This document shows positions 9,588-18,311 of a stretch of 64,000 nucleotides of DNA, one piece after another. The notes under the pieces are model-generated. The model searched no databases. It had not been told where the DNA came from and saw only the letters and a program-made list of their open reading frames with translations. The DNA comes from Aureimonas endophytica (GTDB lineage: Bacteria > Pseudomonadota > Alphaproteobacteria > Rhizobiales > Rhizobiaceae): NCBI RefSeq assembly GCF_014642635.1, contig NZ_BMIQ01000006.1, positions 186,001-250,000 of the forward strand. Reading direction: 5' to 3'. Both the position numbers and the translations under genes were made by a program. The first letter of the stretch is position 1; the number at the start of each line of letters is the position of its first letter.

Positions 9588-10448
9588 ATGCGACTGGTGA
9601 GGTTCGGCAAGAGGGGCGCGGAGCGGCCGGGCCTGCTGGATGGCGCCGACCGCATCCGTGATCTGTCCGACCATGTCGCCGATCTCGCCGGCGCCGCGCT
9701 TTCCCCCGCCGCCATCGAGGCGCTGGCGGCGCTCGATCCCGAATCGCTGCCCCTCGCCCCGGAAGGCGCGGAGCTGCTGACGCCGATCGGCGGCATCGGC
9801 AAGGTGATCGGCGTCGGGCCGAACTTCCACGAAAGCGCCGAACTCGCCGGCTTCCGCATCAATCCCGAGCCCACCGTCTTCATGAAGGCGCCGACTTCGG
9901 TCTCGGGGCCCTTCGATCCCATCGAACTGCCCCGCCTCTCGACGCGCACCGACTGGGGCGTCGAGCTCGGCGTCGTGATCGGCTCGACGGCGAAATACGT
10001 CAATGTCGAGCAGGCGATGGACCATGTCGTGGGCTTCACGCTCGCCAACGACCTCACCGAGCGCAGCCTGCAATTGCAGCGCGGCGGGCAATGGTTCAAG
10101 GGCAAGTCGCATGACAGCTTCGCCCCGCTCGGCCCCTGGCTCGTGACGAAGGACGAGTTGCCCGGCTATGGCGAGATCAATCTCTGGCTGGAGGTGAACG
10201 GCCAGCGCCAGCAGGACTCCTCGATCGCCGGCATGATCTTCAAGGTGCCCTATCTCGTTTCCTACATCTCGCGCTTCACGCGGCTGGAGCCGGGCGACGT
10301 GATCCTGACCGGCACGCCCGGCGGCGTCGGCCTGTCCTACGACCCGCCGCGCTTCCTCGCCAATGGCGACAAGGTGCGGCTCGGCGGCGACGGGCTCGGC
10401 GTCCAGAGCCATGTCTGCATCGCCCCCTGGGGCGATCACGAGCGCTGA
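9588..10448 (+). CDS. Fumarylacetoacetate hydrolase family protein
   Basis: A 286-residue FAH-superfamily enzyme. The N-terminal cap is followed by the core domain with the metal-binding pattern (FMKAPTSVSGP; DWGVELGVVIG) and the C-terminal TGTPGGVG motif. Members hydrolyse or isomerise acylpyruvates and related ring-cleavage products, or act as oxaloacetate decarboxylases. The substrate cannot be deduced. The ATG at 9588 has AGGAG at 9576-9580, seven bases away, and is clearly the start although the frame is open far upstream. Converges with purD. Confidence 0.9.
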   Translation: MRLVRFGKRGAERPGLLDGADRIRDLSDHVADLAGAALSPAAIEALAALDPESLPLAPEGAELLTPIGGIGKVIGVGPNFHESAELAGFRINPEPTVFMKAPTSVSGPFDPIELPRLSTRTDWGVELGVVIGSTAKYVNVEQAMDHVVGFTLANDLTERSLQLQRGGQWFKGKSHDSFAPLGPWLVTKDELPGYGEINLWLEVNGQRQQDSSIAGMIFKVPYLVSYISRFTRLEPGDVILTGTPGGVGLSYDPPRFLANGDKVRLGGDGLGVQSHVCIAPWGDHER

Positions 10449-10467
10449 GCCGGCCGAGCCGCCGCCG

Positions 10468-11742
10468 TCAGGACGCGGCGGCGCCGATCGCCCGGTGGCC
10501 GATATCGGAGCGGAAGAAGCTTTCCGGCCAGTCCACCGCGCCGACGAGGCGATAGGCGGAGGCGACCGCCGCCGCGACATCGGCGCCGAGCGCCGTCACC
10601 CCGAGAACGCGGCCGCCATCGGCGAGGAGCCGCTCGCCCTCCCGCCGCGTGCCGGCGTGGAAGACCACGGCGCCCGCCTCGTCCGCCGGCAGATGCCGGA
10701 TCTCGGTGCCGCGCCGATAGGCGCCGGGATAGCCTTCCGCCGCGACGACGACGCAGACCGCCGCCTCGTCCCGCCATTCCGGCGCGAGGCCGGACAGATC
10801 GCCCTTGGCGACGGCGAGGAGGATCGGCAGGAGATCGCTCTTCAGCCGCAGCATCAGGGTCTGGCATTCGGGATCGCCGAAGCGGACATTGTATTCGATG
10901 AGCTTCGGCCCCTCCCGCGTGATCATCAGCCCGGCATAGAGGATGCCGGCAAAGGGCGTGCCCGCCTCGCGCATGCCCTCCAGCGTCGGGCGGACGATCC
11001 GCGCCATCGCCGTCTCGACCAGTTCGGGCGTCAGCGCCACGGCCGGCGAATAGGCGCCCATGCCGCCGGTATTCGGCCCCTCGTCGCCGTCATGGGCGCG
11101 CTTGTGATCCTCCGCCGTGCCGAAGACCAGCGCCTCCTGGCCGTCGCACAAGCAGAAGAGGCTCGCCTCCGGCCCTTCGAGATAGTCCTCGATCACGACC
11201 TCGGAGCCGAGCGCCGTCTCGCCGGCGAAACAAGCCTCGACCGCGCCGAGCGCCTCGTCCAGCGTCATCGCGACGGTGACGCCCTTGCCGGCCGCCAGCC
11301 CGTCGGCCTTCACGACGATCGGCGCGCCCCTCTGGCGCAGATAGTCCTTCGCCGCCTCCGCTTCGCCGAACCGGCCATAGGCGGCGGTCGGAATGTCCTT
11401 CAGCGTGCAGAGATCCTTGGTGAAGCCTTTCGAGCCTTCGAGCCGCGACGCGCCGGCCGAGGGGCCGAAGACCGGTATGCCGGCGGCCCGCAGCGGATCG
11501 GCGAGACCGGCGACGAGCGGCCCTTCCGGCCCGACGACGACGAGGCCGATCCCTTTCGCCTTCGCGAAATCGACGACGCCCGCATGATCGGCCGGATCGA
11601 GCTCGACCAGCGTCGCGACGGTCGCGATGCCCGGATTGCCGGGCGCCGCGTAGAGCGTGCCGAGCTCCGGCGACTGCGCGATCTTCCAGGCCAGCGCATG
11701 TTCGCGGCCACCGGAACCGATGAGAAGAACGTCGATCGCCAT
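10468..11742 (-). CDS. purD: Phosphoribosylamine-glycine ligase (GAR synthetase)
   Basis: Second step of purine synthesis, joining glycine to 5-phosphoribosylamine with ATP. The 424-residue length is normal. The N-terminal domain carries [12 protein letters not shown] (residues 9-20), followed by an ATP-grasp domain with [13 protein letters not shown], the [12 protein letters not shown] segment and VRFGDPECQ near the metal site. It is transcribed from a good predicted promoter and diverges from ubiA. Other purine genes in the window (purC, guaA, guaB) are scattered rather than clustered. Confidence 0.97.
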   Translation of the reverse strand: MAIDVLLIGSGGREHALAWKIAQSPELGTLYAAPGNPGIATVATLVELDPADHAGVVDFAKAKGIGLVVVGPEGPLVAGLADPLRAAGIPVFGPSAGASRLEGSKGFTKDLCTLKDIPTAAYGRFGEAEAAKDYLRQRGAPIVVKADGLAAGKGVTVAMTLDEALGAVEACFAGETALGSEVVIEDYLEGPEASLFCLCDGQEALVFGTAEDHKRAHDGDEGPNTGGMGAYSPAVALTPELVETAMARIVRPTLEGMREAGTPFAGILYAGLMITREGPKLIEYNVRFGDPECQTLMLRLKSDLLPILLAVAKGDLSGLAPEWRDEAAVCVVVAAEGYPGAYRRGTEIRHLPADEAGAVVFHAGTRREGERLLADGGRVLGVTALGADVAAAVASAYRLVGAVDWPESFFRSDIGHRAIGAAAS

Positions 11743-11781
11743 GAAACCGTCCGCGCGAGGAAACCACCTGGATGGCGAGCG

Positions 11782-11810
11782 ATTACGGGGGGTCCGTGGA
11801 ACGGGTCAAG
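11782..11810 (-). promoter_or_regulatory. Predicted promoter of purD
   Basis: On the minus strand CTTGAC (11810-11805) and CGTAAT (11787-11782) are separated by exactly 17 bases, a perfect -35 and a moderate -10 for the alphaproteobacterial housekeeping sigma factor. Transcription would begin about 35 bases before the purD ATG. Confidence 0.55.
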
Positions 11811-11871
11811 GCGAAATCGGCACGGGTGCGGGCTTGACGGCGCGCGCGCGGGGCTCGAAGGCTCTTCGGCG

Positions 11872-12879
11872 ATGGCACATCCGGAATCACGCCCTCTCGA
11901 TCCGACCCTTGGCGGCCGCGTTTCCGACGCGCCGAGCAGCAATTGGGTCTATCGCGCCCTGCCGCGCTGGCTCTGGCCCTATGCGCAGTTGGCGCGCTGG
12001 GATCGGCCGATCGGCTGGCAGCTCCTGCTCTGGCCCTGCTGGTGGTCGGCGGCGCTGGCGCCGCAGGCGATCGGGCCGTCCGCCCTCGCGACGGGCCTGC
12101 CGCCGCTCTGGCACCTCGCTCTGTTCCTGATCGGGGCGATGGCGATGCGCGGCGCCGGCTGCACCTATAACGATCTCGTGGACGAGGGGATCGACGCGCG
12201 CGTCGCCCGCACGCGCTCGCGCCCCCTGCCCTCCGGCCGGGTCACGCGGCGCCAGGCGAAGCTCTTCCTGGTGCTTCAGGCCCTGGTCGGCTTCCTGGTC
12301 CTCATCCAGTTCAATCTCTTCACGGTCGCCCTCGGCATCGCCTCGCTGGGCGTCGTCGCGATCTATCCGTTCCTGAAGCGCGTGACGGACTGGCCGCAGC
12401 TCGGCCTCGGCCTCGCCTTCTCCTGGGGGGCGCTGATGGGCTGGGCGGCCTATTGGGGCGCGCTCGCCCTGCCGGCGGTGCTGCTCTATCTCGGCAGCGT
12501 CCTGTGGACGGTCGGCTACGACACGATCTACGCCCATCAGGACAGAGAGGACGACGCGCTGGTCGGCGTGCGCTCGACGGCGCGTCTCTTCGGCGCGCGC
12601 ACCAAGGCGGCGCTCGCGATCCTTTATGGCGGGACGATCCTCTTCTTCCTCGCCGCCTGCCTGGCGATGGCCACCGAGAGCGGCGGCCCGGCCTGGCCGG
12701 CCTATGCCGGTCTCGGCATCGGCGCCCTGCAGATGCTCTGGCAGGTCCGCACCCTGCGCATCAACGACCCGGCCGACTGCCTGAAGCTCTTCCGCACGAA
12801 CAACCTCTTCGGCTGGATCGTGTTTTCGGGCTTCGTCCTGTCGGCGCTCTGGCTCCTGTCCTTTCCGCTGCCGCGCTAG
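11872..12879 (+). CDS. ubiA: 4-hydroxybenzoate polyprenyltransferase
   Basis: Membrane prenyltransferase that attaches the polyprenyl tail to 4-hydroxybenzoate in ubiquinone synthesis. The 335-residue protein has about eight hydrophobic helices, the first aspartate-rich motif in NDLVDEGIDARVARTRSRPLPSG and the second in YAHQDREDDALVGVRSTA, both diagnostic of UbiA. The prenyl donor is presumably made by the polyprenyl synthase at 26.0 kb. The frame is open far upstream only because it runs antisense to purD. It converges with the DUF6101 gene with a gap of seven bases. Confidence 0.96.
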   Translation: MAHPESRPLDPTLGGRVSDAPSSNWVYRALPRWLWPYAQLARWDRPIGWQLLLWPCWWSAALAPQAIGPSALATGLPPLWHLALFLIGAMAMRGAGCTYNDLVDEGIDARVARTRSRPLPSGRVTRRQAKLFLVLQALVGFLVLIQFNLFTVALGIASLGVVAIYPFLKRVTDWPQLGLGLAFSWGALMGWAAYWGALALPAVLLYLGSVLWTVGYDTIYAHQDREDDALVGVRSTARLFGARTKAALAILYGGTILFFLAACLAMATESGGPAWPAYAGLGIGALQMLWQVRTLRINDPADCLKLFRTNNLFGWIVFSGFVLSALWLLSFPLPR

Positions 12880-12886
12880 GACGGGC

Positions 12887-13468
12887 TCAGTCGCGGGCGA
12901 CGATCTCCTCGCCCGCCACGATCATGCGCAAGCCCAGACCGCCCGGCTTGCGGCGGGCGAGAAAGCGCGGCCGGCGATGGCGGCTGCCGCTGGCGCCGGC
13001 GCGGCGGGGCGCCGGACCGTTGCTGCGCACGCCGCCGAGCGTGTCCTCCAGCGCGCTGACGCTGCCATCGGCCTCGATCATCAGCATCGGCAGGTGGAAC
13101 ATCTCCGACCAGCCGCGCCAGTCGGCCGCGACGTCGAAGAGATCGGTGGCGACGAGCAGCGGCACGCAGAATTTCGGATCGGCGTGAAGCAGTTCGAGCG
13201 TCACGGTGACGACGCCGTCCTCGGCCTCCATCGCGCGGGCGGCGACGCCCTGGAAGGCGGTCGGCGGCAGCGCGATCGTCATCGGCAGGTCGGCCCGTTC
13301 GAGCCGGCGCTGGATCGCGACGCCGCGTTTGTCGATGCGATAGACGACGGGCTCGCCGCCATCGGTCGTTTCCAGGATTTGCCGCCGGTCCAGAAAGGTC
13401 GGATCGATGCGGATCGGCGCATTGGCCCATTCGGGACGCGGACCAGCGGATGACGTTGCCTGCTGCAT
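12887..13468 (-). CDS. DUF6101-type conserved protein
   Basis: A 193-residue soluble protein of a family found in Hyphomicrobiales (DUF6101) and without known function. The conserved core includes a motif near IRIDPTFLDRRQ and a central region rich in beta strands; the C terminus is arginine-rich (RHRRPRFLARRKPGG). The ATG at 13468 is preceded by AGAGG with good spacing; the longer in-frame start at 13546 has no support. It stands alone downstream of the FAD oxidase gene after an AT-rich spacer (13469-13637) that probably holds its promoter, although I cannot define the boxes. Confidence 0.75.
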   Translation of the reverse strand: MQQATSSAGPRPEWANAPIRIDPTFLDRRQILETTDGGEPVVYRIDKRGVAIQRRLERADLPMTIALPPTAFQGVAARAMEAEDGVVTVTLELLHADPKFCVPLLVATDLFDVAADWRGWSEMFHLPMLMIEADGSVSALEDTLGGVRSNGPAPRRAGASGSRHRRPRFLARRKPGGLGLRMIVAGEEIVARD

Positions 13469-13637
13469 TGTCGTGACCTCTGCTTTTCGGAGCCCCAGCG
13501 GGGCCCCTTGAGCGGCCGTTGTTTCCCGGCCTTGATGACACGACACTATCCCCGCCGTCTTGCAGGCAACCTAAGAAAGGCAGTTAAGTGTTGATGACGA
13601 ATTCCAAGGTTATCAATTCGAAAACATGAAAAGAAGT

Positions 13638-15065
13638 CTAAACAAGCTTTCCCGGATTCAGGATACGGAAAGGATCGAAGGTCGCCTTCAGGGCGCGCAT
13701 CAATTCGATCTCCGGCCCCTGCTTCACGCGGGCGAGCTCGTCGCGCTTCAGCTGGCCGATGCCGTGCTCGGCCGAGAAGGTGCCGTTCATGGAAAGGGCG
13801 ATGCCGTGGACGAGTTCGTTGATCTCGCCCCAGCGGTCCAGAAACGCCGCCTTGTCGGCGCCGACCGGCTGCGAGATGTTGTAATGGATATTGCCGTCGC
13901 CGAGATGGCCGAAGGCGACGATGCGCGCGCCGGGAACGGCGTTCAGCACCGCCGCGTCGGCCTCACGCAGGAAATCCGGTACCCGCGCCACCGGCACCCC
14001 GACATCGTGCTTGATCGAGCCGCCTTCCGGCTTCTGCGCCCAGCTCATCTCCTCGCGCATGCGCCAGAAGTCGGCGGCGTCGCCGAGCGACTGGGCGATG
14101 GCGGCATCCTCGACGATCCCCTCCTCGAAGGCCTCGCCGAGCAGCGTTTCCATCGTCTCGCGCGCATCTTCCGCCGAGCGCTGCGAGGAGATCTCGACGA
14201 GGACGTACCAGGGATGGGGGGCGGCCAGCGGATCGCGCGCGCCTTGCGTATGCTTCAGGGTGAATTCCATGGCGATCCGCGCCATGAACTCGAAGCCGGT
14301 GAGCTGGCCCCCCGCCCGGTCCTGCGCGCGGCCGAGAAGCCGCAGGGCCTGAGCCGGCGAGGCGAGGCCGACATAGGCGACCTCGCGCCCGGCGGGCTTG
14401 GGAAACAGTTTCAGCACCGCCGCCGTGATCACCGCGAGCGTGCCTTCGGCGCCGATCAGAAGATCCTTCCAGTCATAGCCGCGATTGTCCTTGCGCAGCC
14501 GGCGCAGGCCCTCGATCACCTCGCCGGAGGGCAGCACCGCCTCCAGCCCGAGGCAAAGGTCGCGCGCATTGCCATAGGCGATCACCGCCGTGCCGCCGGC
14601 ATTGGACGAGAGATTGCCGCCGATCTGGCAGGAGCCTTCCGAGCCGAGCGACAGCGGCAGGAGGAGACCCGCCGCGTTCGCCGCCTCCTGCGCCTTGGCG
14701 AGGACGACGCCCGCCTCGGCGACGAGAACCCGCCCGACCGGATCGACCTCGCGGATGCGGTCGAGCCGCGACAGGGACAGAAGCACTTCCGCCGGCGAGC
14801 GCGGCGACTGGCCGCCGACGAGACCCGTATTGCCGCCCTGCGGCACGACGGGCGTGCGCGTCTCGCTGGCGAGCCGCAGGATCGCCGCCACTTCCTCGGT
14901 CGATTTCGGGCGCAGCACGAGCCGCGCCGCGCCGCGATAGAGATCGCGCGGCTCGGTGAGATAGGGGCGGATGAGATCGGCGTCGGTCAGGGCATTGGCC
15001 GGGCCGACGATCGCGGCGAAGCGCGATGCGAGATCGGGCGCGAGGGAAAGCGGCGCGTCGTCCAT
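13638..15065 (-). CDS. FAD-linked oxidase / D-2-hydroxyacid dehydrogenase (GlcD-like)
   Basis: A 475-residue flavoprotein of the vanillyl-alcohol-oxidase family. The FAD-binding PCMH domain covers about residues 40-220, with PQGGNTGLVGGQSP and the QIGGNLSSNAGG motif. The C-terminal FAD-oxidase domain contains HxGDGNIHYN (FGHLGDGNIHYNIS) and the terminal EHGIGQLK sequence typical of D-2-hydroxyglutarate and D-lactate dehydrogenases. D-2-hydroxyglutarate dehydrogenase is plausible but the substrate is not certain. The start has CGGAG eight bases upstream and follows the Sua5-type gene by two bases, so the two form an operon. Confidence 0.9.
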   Translation of the reverse strand: MDDAPLSLAPDLASRFAAIVGPANALTDADLIRPYLTEPRDLYRGAARLVLRPKSTEEVAAILRLASETRTPVVPQGGNTGLVGGQSPRSPAEVLLSLSRLDRIREVDPVGRVLVAEAGVVLAKAQEAANAAGLLLPLSLGSEGSCQIGGNLSSNAGGTAVIAYGNARDLCLGLEAVLPSGEVIEGLRRLRKDNRGYDWKDLLIGAEGTLAVITAAVLKLFPKPAGREVAYVGLASPAQALRLLGRAQDRAGGQLTGFEFMARIAMEFTLKHTQGARDPLAAPHPWYVLVEISSQRSAEDARETMETLLGEAFEEGIVEDAAIAQSLGDAADFWRMREEMSWAQKPEGGSIKHDVGVPVARVPDFLREADAAVLNAVPGARIVAFGHLGDGNIHYNISQPVGADKAAFLDRWGEINELVHGIALSMNGTFSAEHGIGQLKRDELARVKQGPEIELMRALKATFDPFRILNPGKLV

Positions 15066-15067
15066 GG

Positions 15068-16057
15068 TCAGTCTCCGAAAGCCTCGTCCCTGTCGTCGCC
15101 GCGCGGCGCGGCGGCGCGGCGCAGACGGTCGTTGATCGCCGCGCCGAGCCCCTCTTCCGGGATCGGCATCACGGCGATGCGCGCGACATCCGGCCGGTCG
15201 AGTTCGGCGAGGATCGCGAAGAGATTGGCGGCGGCCTCGCCGAGATCGCGGCTTCGGCTGAGCTGGCGCGTGCCGGCGGCGGCCGCCTCGCCGGGCACCG
15301 GCGCCTCGCCGAAGCGCACCAACCATTCGCCGGGCTCGACGTCGCTTATATCGAGCCGCACGGCGCCGTGCGGCGCGTAATGCGAGCGGAGCTGCCCCGG
15401 CGCCTCGATCCGGCCGGCGCCAGGCCCCTCGACGGCAAGGCCCGCAAAGGCCTCGACCTCGGCGGCGGCGAGCCCGCCCGGCCGCAGCAGGATGAGGCGC
15501 CCCTCCTCCACCTTCAGGATGGTCGATTCGACGCCGACCGGCGCCGCGCCGGCATCGAGCACAAGGTCGACGCGAGGCCCCAGCGAGCGGGCGACATGGG
15601 CGGCGGTGGTCGGGCTGACCTTGCCGGAGCGGTTGGCGCTCGGCGCGGCGACCGGCCGGCCGAGCCGCGCCACCACGTCGCGCGCCGCGCCGCGCGGCAT
15701 GCGCAGCGCCAGCGTCGGCAGGCCGGCCTGGACCAGGGGATGGATGCCGCTTGCCTCCCTCGCCGGCACGACCAGCGTCAGCGGCCCCGGCCAGAAGCGC
15801 TCGGCGAGGCGGCGGGCAAGCGGGTCGAGCCGCCCGTGCCGCTCCGCCATGGCGAGATCGGCGACATGGGCGATCAGCGGATTGAAGCGCGGCCGGCCCT
15901 TGGCGGCATAGATCGCCGCGACGGCCGCGCCGGATGTCGCGTCGGCGGCGAGGCCGTAGACCGTCTCGGTCGGCAGGGCGACGAGCCGGCCCTCGCCGAG
16001 GAGGCGCACGGCCTCATCGATCGCCGTCTCGTCTTCGATGGGCAGGATGCGCGACAT
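15068..16057 (-). CDS. L-threonylcarbamoyladenylate synthase (Sua5 type)
   Basis: Makes threonylcarbamoyl-AMP for the t6A37 modification of ANN-decoding tRNAs. The 329-residue protein has the long Sua5 architecture: a YrdC domain (about 10-195; LPTETVYGLAADA, KGRPRFNPLIAHV, PSANRSGKVSPT) plus a C-terminal Sua5 domain reached through a flexible linker containing HYAPHG. The ATG at 16057 is preferred; the frame is open to 16210 without conserved sequence. It is the first gene of a two-gene operon with the FAD oxidase. Confidence 0.94.
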   Translation of the reverse strand: MSRILPIEDETAIDEAVRLLGEGRLVALPTETVYGLAADATSGAAVAAIYAAKGRPRFNPLIAHVADLAMAERHGRLDPLARRLAERFWPGPLTLVVPAREASGIHPLVQAGLPTLALRMPRGAARDVVARLGRPVAAPSANRSGKVSPTTAAHVARSLGPRVDLVLDAGAAPVGVESTILKVEEGRLILLRPGGLAAAEVEAFAGLAVEGPGAGRIEAPGQLRSHYAPHGAVRLDISDVEPGEWLVRFGEAPVPGEAAAAGTRQLSRSRDLGEAAANLFAILAELDRPDVARIAVMPIPEEGLGAAINDRLRRAAAPRGDDRDEAFGD

Positions 16058-16361
16058 GCCGCTCCATACATCGCGGAACGGGCTTCGGCAAAGCGGCGGC
16101 GATCGGCGAAAACAAGGGGCTGAAACGAAGAGAGCAGCGGCTCGAGGGGGCGGCCGCTGCTCTCGAAAATCGTCCAGAGGGGTGCTGGACGTTTGCCTTC
16201 GCAATCCCATCCCCCATCTTGAACGCGGGGCCTCGAGGGGGCTTGGCCGGGGCGTTCATTGAAGCGACGAGCGATGTTGCTTGAAAAATGCGCCAACCGG
16301 GACAGGGTTCCCGGCTTTCGACGATTTTTTTGGGCGGCTCGCGAAAAACCGCTTGGCGGGG
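16058..16361. other. 304-base intergenic region with an 11-bp inverted repeat
   Basis: No convincing gene. A perfect 11-bp inverted repeat occupies 16130-16140 and 16154-16164 (AGAGCAGCGG arms, 13-base loop). It lies about 200 bases downstream of the GH25 gene and 70 bases upstream of the Sua5-type gene, both on the minus strand. There is no U-tract on either side, so a factor-independent terminator is not supported; it could be a Rho-dependent end, an RNA-stability element or a protein site. Confidence 0.4.
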
Positions 16362-17897
16362 TCAGCGCGTGGCGATGAAGGCGCCGTCGATCCGGCTGTC
16401 CGGCGAGGCGCCGATGCGGCTGGCGAGCCGCGCGGCCCGGCCCGGCGAGGCGGCGGGCGAGAGGGCCAGCACCGACTGGCGCGCCCGGTCCTCCGAGGCT
16501 TCCAGCCAGGCGCGCAGCTTCGACCGGTCGCCGGCGGCGAGCGCGGCGGCGGATCTGGCCACGGATTTCGGCGCCACGGATTTCGGCGCGGCTTCCGGCA
16601 GCGGAACGATGGCGAGCGCCGGCTCGGCGACGGGCTTGATCTCCGGCACGATCGCCGCCACCTTTTCCATGCCCTCGATGCCGGCAAAGGCATTGGCCTC
16701 CTCCGCCGGCTTCGCCGGGGCGGCATCGGCGGCGCGCTCGGCCGCGGCCTCCTTCTCGCGCCGCGCCGTCTCCGTCAGCAGTTGCAGCGGATCGATCTTC
16801 GGCTTGTGCGGCGCGGCGGCCGGGCCGTAGGCGGAAATGAGGCTCGACGCCACCGGCGCCGTCGGCGCGGAAGCCGGCTGGACCGGGGCCGGCTGCGGCA
16901 GCTTCACCTCGCCGGCGATCACCTTCTCGACATGGCGCACGCTCGGCTCGGCGATCTCGGCGACCTTGTCGGCGAAGGCGGAGAACATCAGGCCGGCCTT
17001 CTGTCCGAGATCGGCGACGAGGCCCTGATCCTCCGGCGCGGCATCCAGCGGCCGCACCAGCTCGTTGAACGGCCAGGCGGCGCGCAGCTTGTCCGGCCCC
17101 AGCGGCGAGACATTCACGTCGATGTCGTTCTTGGCGCCCTTCACCCGGTAGGGGCATTTCCTAGTCGAGCAATTGTGCATCGAGGAGAATTGCCAGAGCG
17201 CATAGGTCGGCCAAGTGGATTCGGGGAACTTGCCGCTGATGTCGTCGCGATAGCGCGCGTACCAGAGCGGCAGGCGCGACAGGAGCTTGTACTTGTCCTT
17301 GTAGTCGGAGATCCACTTGGCGGTGGAGCCGTTGGTATAAAGGACGGGATAGCGGCCGGTGCGGATGAAGATCTGATTGGCGAAGATCTCGGCATCGGCG
17401 AGCGACATCCATTCGGACGTGTTGTCCTCGATGTCGAGGGCGATCAGCTCGTCCGGCTGCGGCTCGGCGAAATCGATGAAATGATCGGCCTGCTCGCGCG
17501 GATTGCCGGGGCGGCCGAGATGATAGGCGCCCCATTTCAGGCCGAGCTCCTTCGCCATGGCCCGGCGCGTCATGTAGAGTTCCTTGGTGACGGAATATTT
17601 CCACCACCGGTTCTTGCAAAGAAGCTGCTCGTCGCCGCCCTTGCCGCGGCAGTTCCAGTCGGGCGCCAGACCGTCCGAGGCCTTGTTGATGAAGCCGACG
17701 ATGCGCTTGTCCGCCGTCAGTTCCTTCCAGTCGATCGGATTGAACTCGTAGGCGTCGATCACCAGCGCCCGGTCCTCCGACTGCCAGGGCTTATCCCAGG
17801 CCGCCTGGGCCGGAACGCTTCCCCAAGCGAGCCCGACGCCGATCAGCGACAGGCCAAGCCGAATGGCAGCCGAACGAACGGCGTCGAATGTCCGCAT
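16362..17897 (-). CDS. Secreted GH25 lysozyme-like protein with long C-terminal tail
   Basis: A 511-residue exported protein. Residues 1-32 form a signal peptide ending AQA. A glycoside hydrolase family 25 domain follows (about 36-245), with an early aspartate (VIDAYEFN), KASDG, GAYHLGRPG, the catalytic-type acidic pair in LIALDIED and the C-terminal strands LYTNGSTAKW and YALWQFSS. GH25 enzymes are N-acetylmuramidases. The remaining ~265 residues are alanine/proline-rich and carry no domain I recognise. It is preceded by a 414-base gap with a possible promoter. Likely periplasmic peptidoglycan remodelling; the tail's role is unknown. Confidence 0.85.
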   Translation of the reverse strand: MRTFDAVRSAAIRLGLSLIGVGLAWGSVPAQAAWDKPWQSEDRALVIDAYEFNPIDWKELTADKRIVGFINKASDGLAPDWNCRGKGGDEQLLCKNRWWKYSVTKELYMTRRAMAKELGLKWGAYHLGRPGNPREQADHFIDFAEPQPDELIALDIEDNTSEWMSLADAEIFANQIFIRTGRYPVLYTNGSTAKWISDYKDKYKLLSRLPLWYARYRDDISGKFPESTWPTYALWQFSSMHNCSTRKCPYRVKGAKNDIDVNVSPLGPDKLRAAWPFNELVRPLDAAPEDQGLVADLGQKAGLMFSAFADKVAEIAEPSVRHVEKVIAGEVKLPQPAPVQPASAPTAPVASSLISAYGPAAAPHKPKIDPLQLLTETARREKEAAAERAADAAPAKPAEEANAFAGIEGMEKVAAIVPEIKPVAEPALAIVPLPEAAPKSVAPKSVARSAAALAAGDRSKLRAWLEASEDRARQSVLALSPAASPGRAARLASRIGASPDSRIDGAFIATR

Positions 17898-18311
17898 TCA
17901 CCCAGTCCCCTCGAAGTCGCCTGGCCCTCGCGAAACCTCTTGCGGTTTCAACCCCTTGCCGGCGTCCGACGGGAGGTTTCTGAAGGCTTAATCGGGCTTG
18001 TTCCGGGCAGAGACGATCACATCACATCACAGATTGTAATGTTGCGAGAATTCCCCCGACAAGTCCTTGAAATAGCTTGCGGTTAGCGGCTTGCGTGAAG
18101 CTTGAGGTCTGCGCGGTGAGCTGATCGCGCGCGTCTCGAACGGCCGTCCTGGGCGCAATCAAGGCGATCGCATGGCGAAAAATGACGGGATCGGAGGCCT
18201 TCGCCCTCGATCCGGCGTCGGCCCTGGAAGGCCGCGTCACCGCCGGTCCGGTCGTCCCGGGACACGCCGGGGACGACGACGGGACGCTAAAGGCGACGGG
18301 CGCGCCGGAGG
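17898..18311. other. 414-base intergenic region between glyS and the GH25 gene
   Basis: No credible coding sequence on either strand. It holds a possible GH25 promoter (separate entry), a triple ATCAC tandem repeat at 18016-18030, and an 8-bp hairpin (18251-18258 with 18270-18277, GTCGTCCC/GGGACGAC) located 35-60 bases after the glyS stop. The hairpin has no following U run on the minus strand, so if it ends glyS transcription it is an atypical terminator. Confidence 0.5.
18033..18062 (-). promoter_or_regulatory. Possible promoter of the GH25 gene
   Basis: On the minus strand TTGTCG (18062-18057) and TACAAT (18038-18033) are 18 bases apart, a fair sigma-70 match in an otherwise GC-rich gap. 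The leader to the ATG at 17897 would be about 130 bases. The ATCAC tandem repeat (18016-18030) falls at the expected transcription start. Confidence 0.35.

Noticed and set aside
11833-11838. CTTGAC as a ubiA promoter -35
   Set aside because: No AT-rich -10 at 16-18 bases; it lies only 34 bases from the ATG.
10363-11871. N-terminal extension of the ubiA frame
   Set aside because: The upstream part is antisense to purD; UbiA homology starts at 11872.
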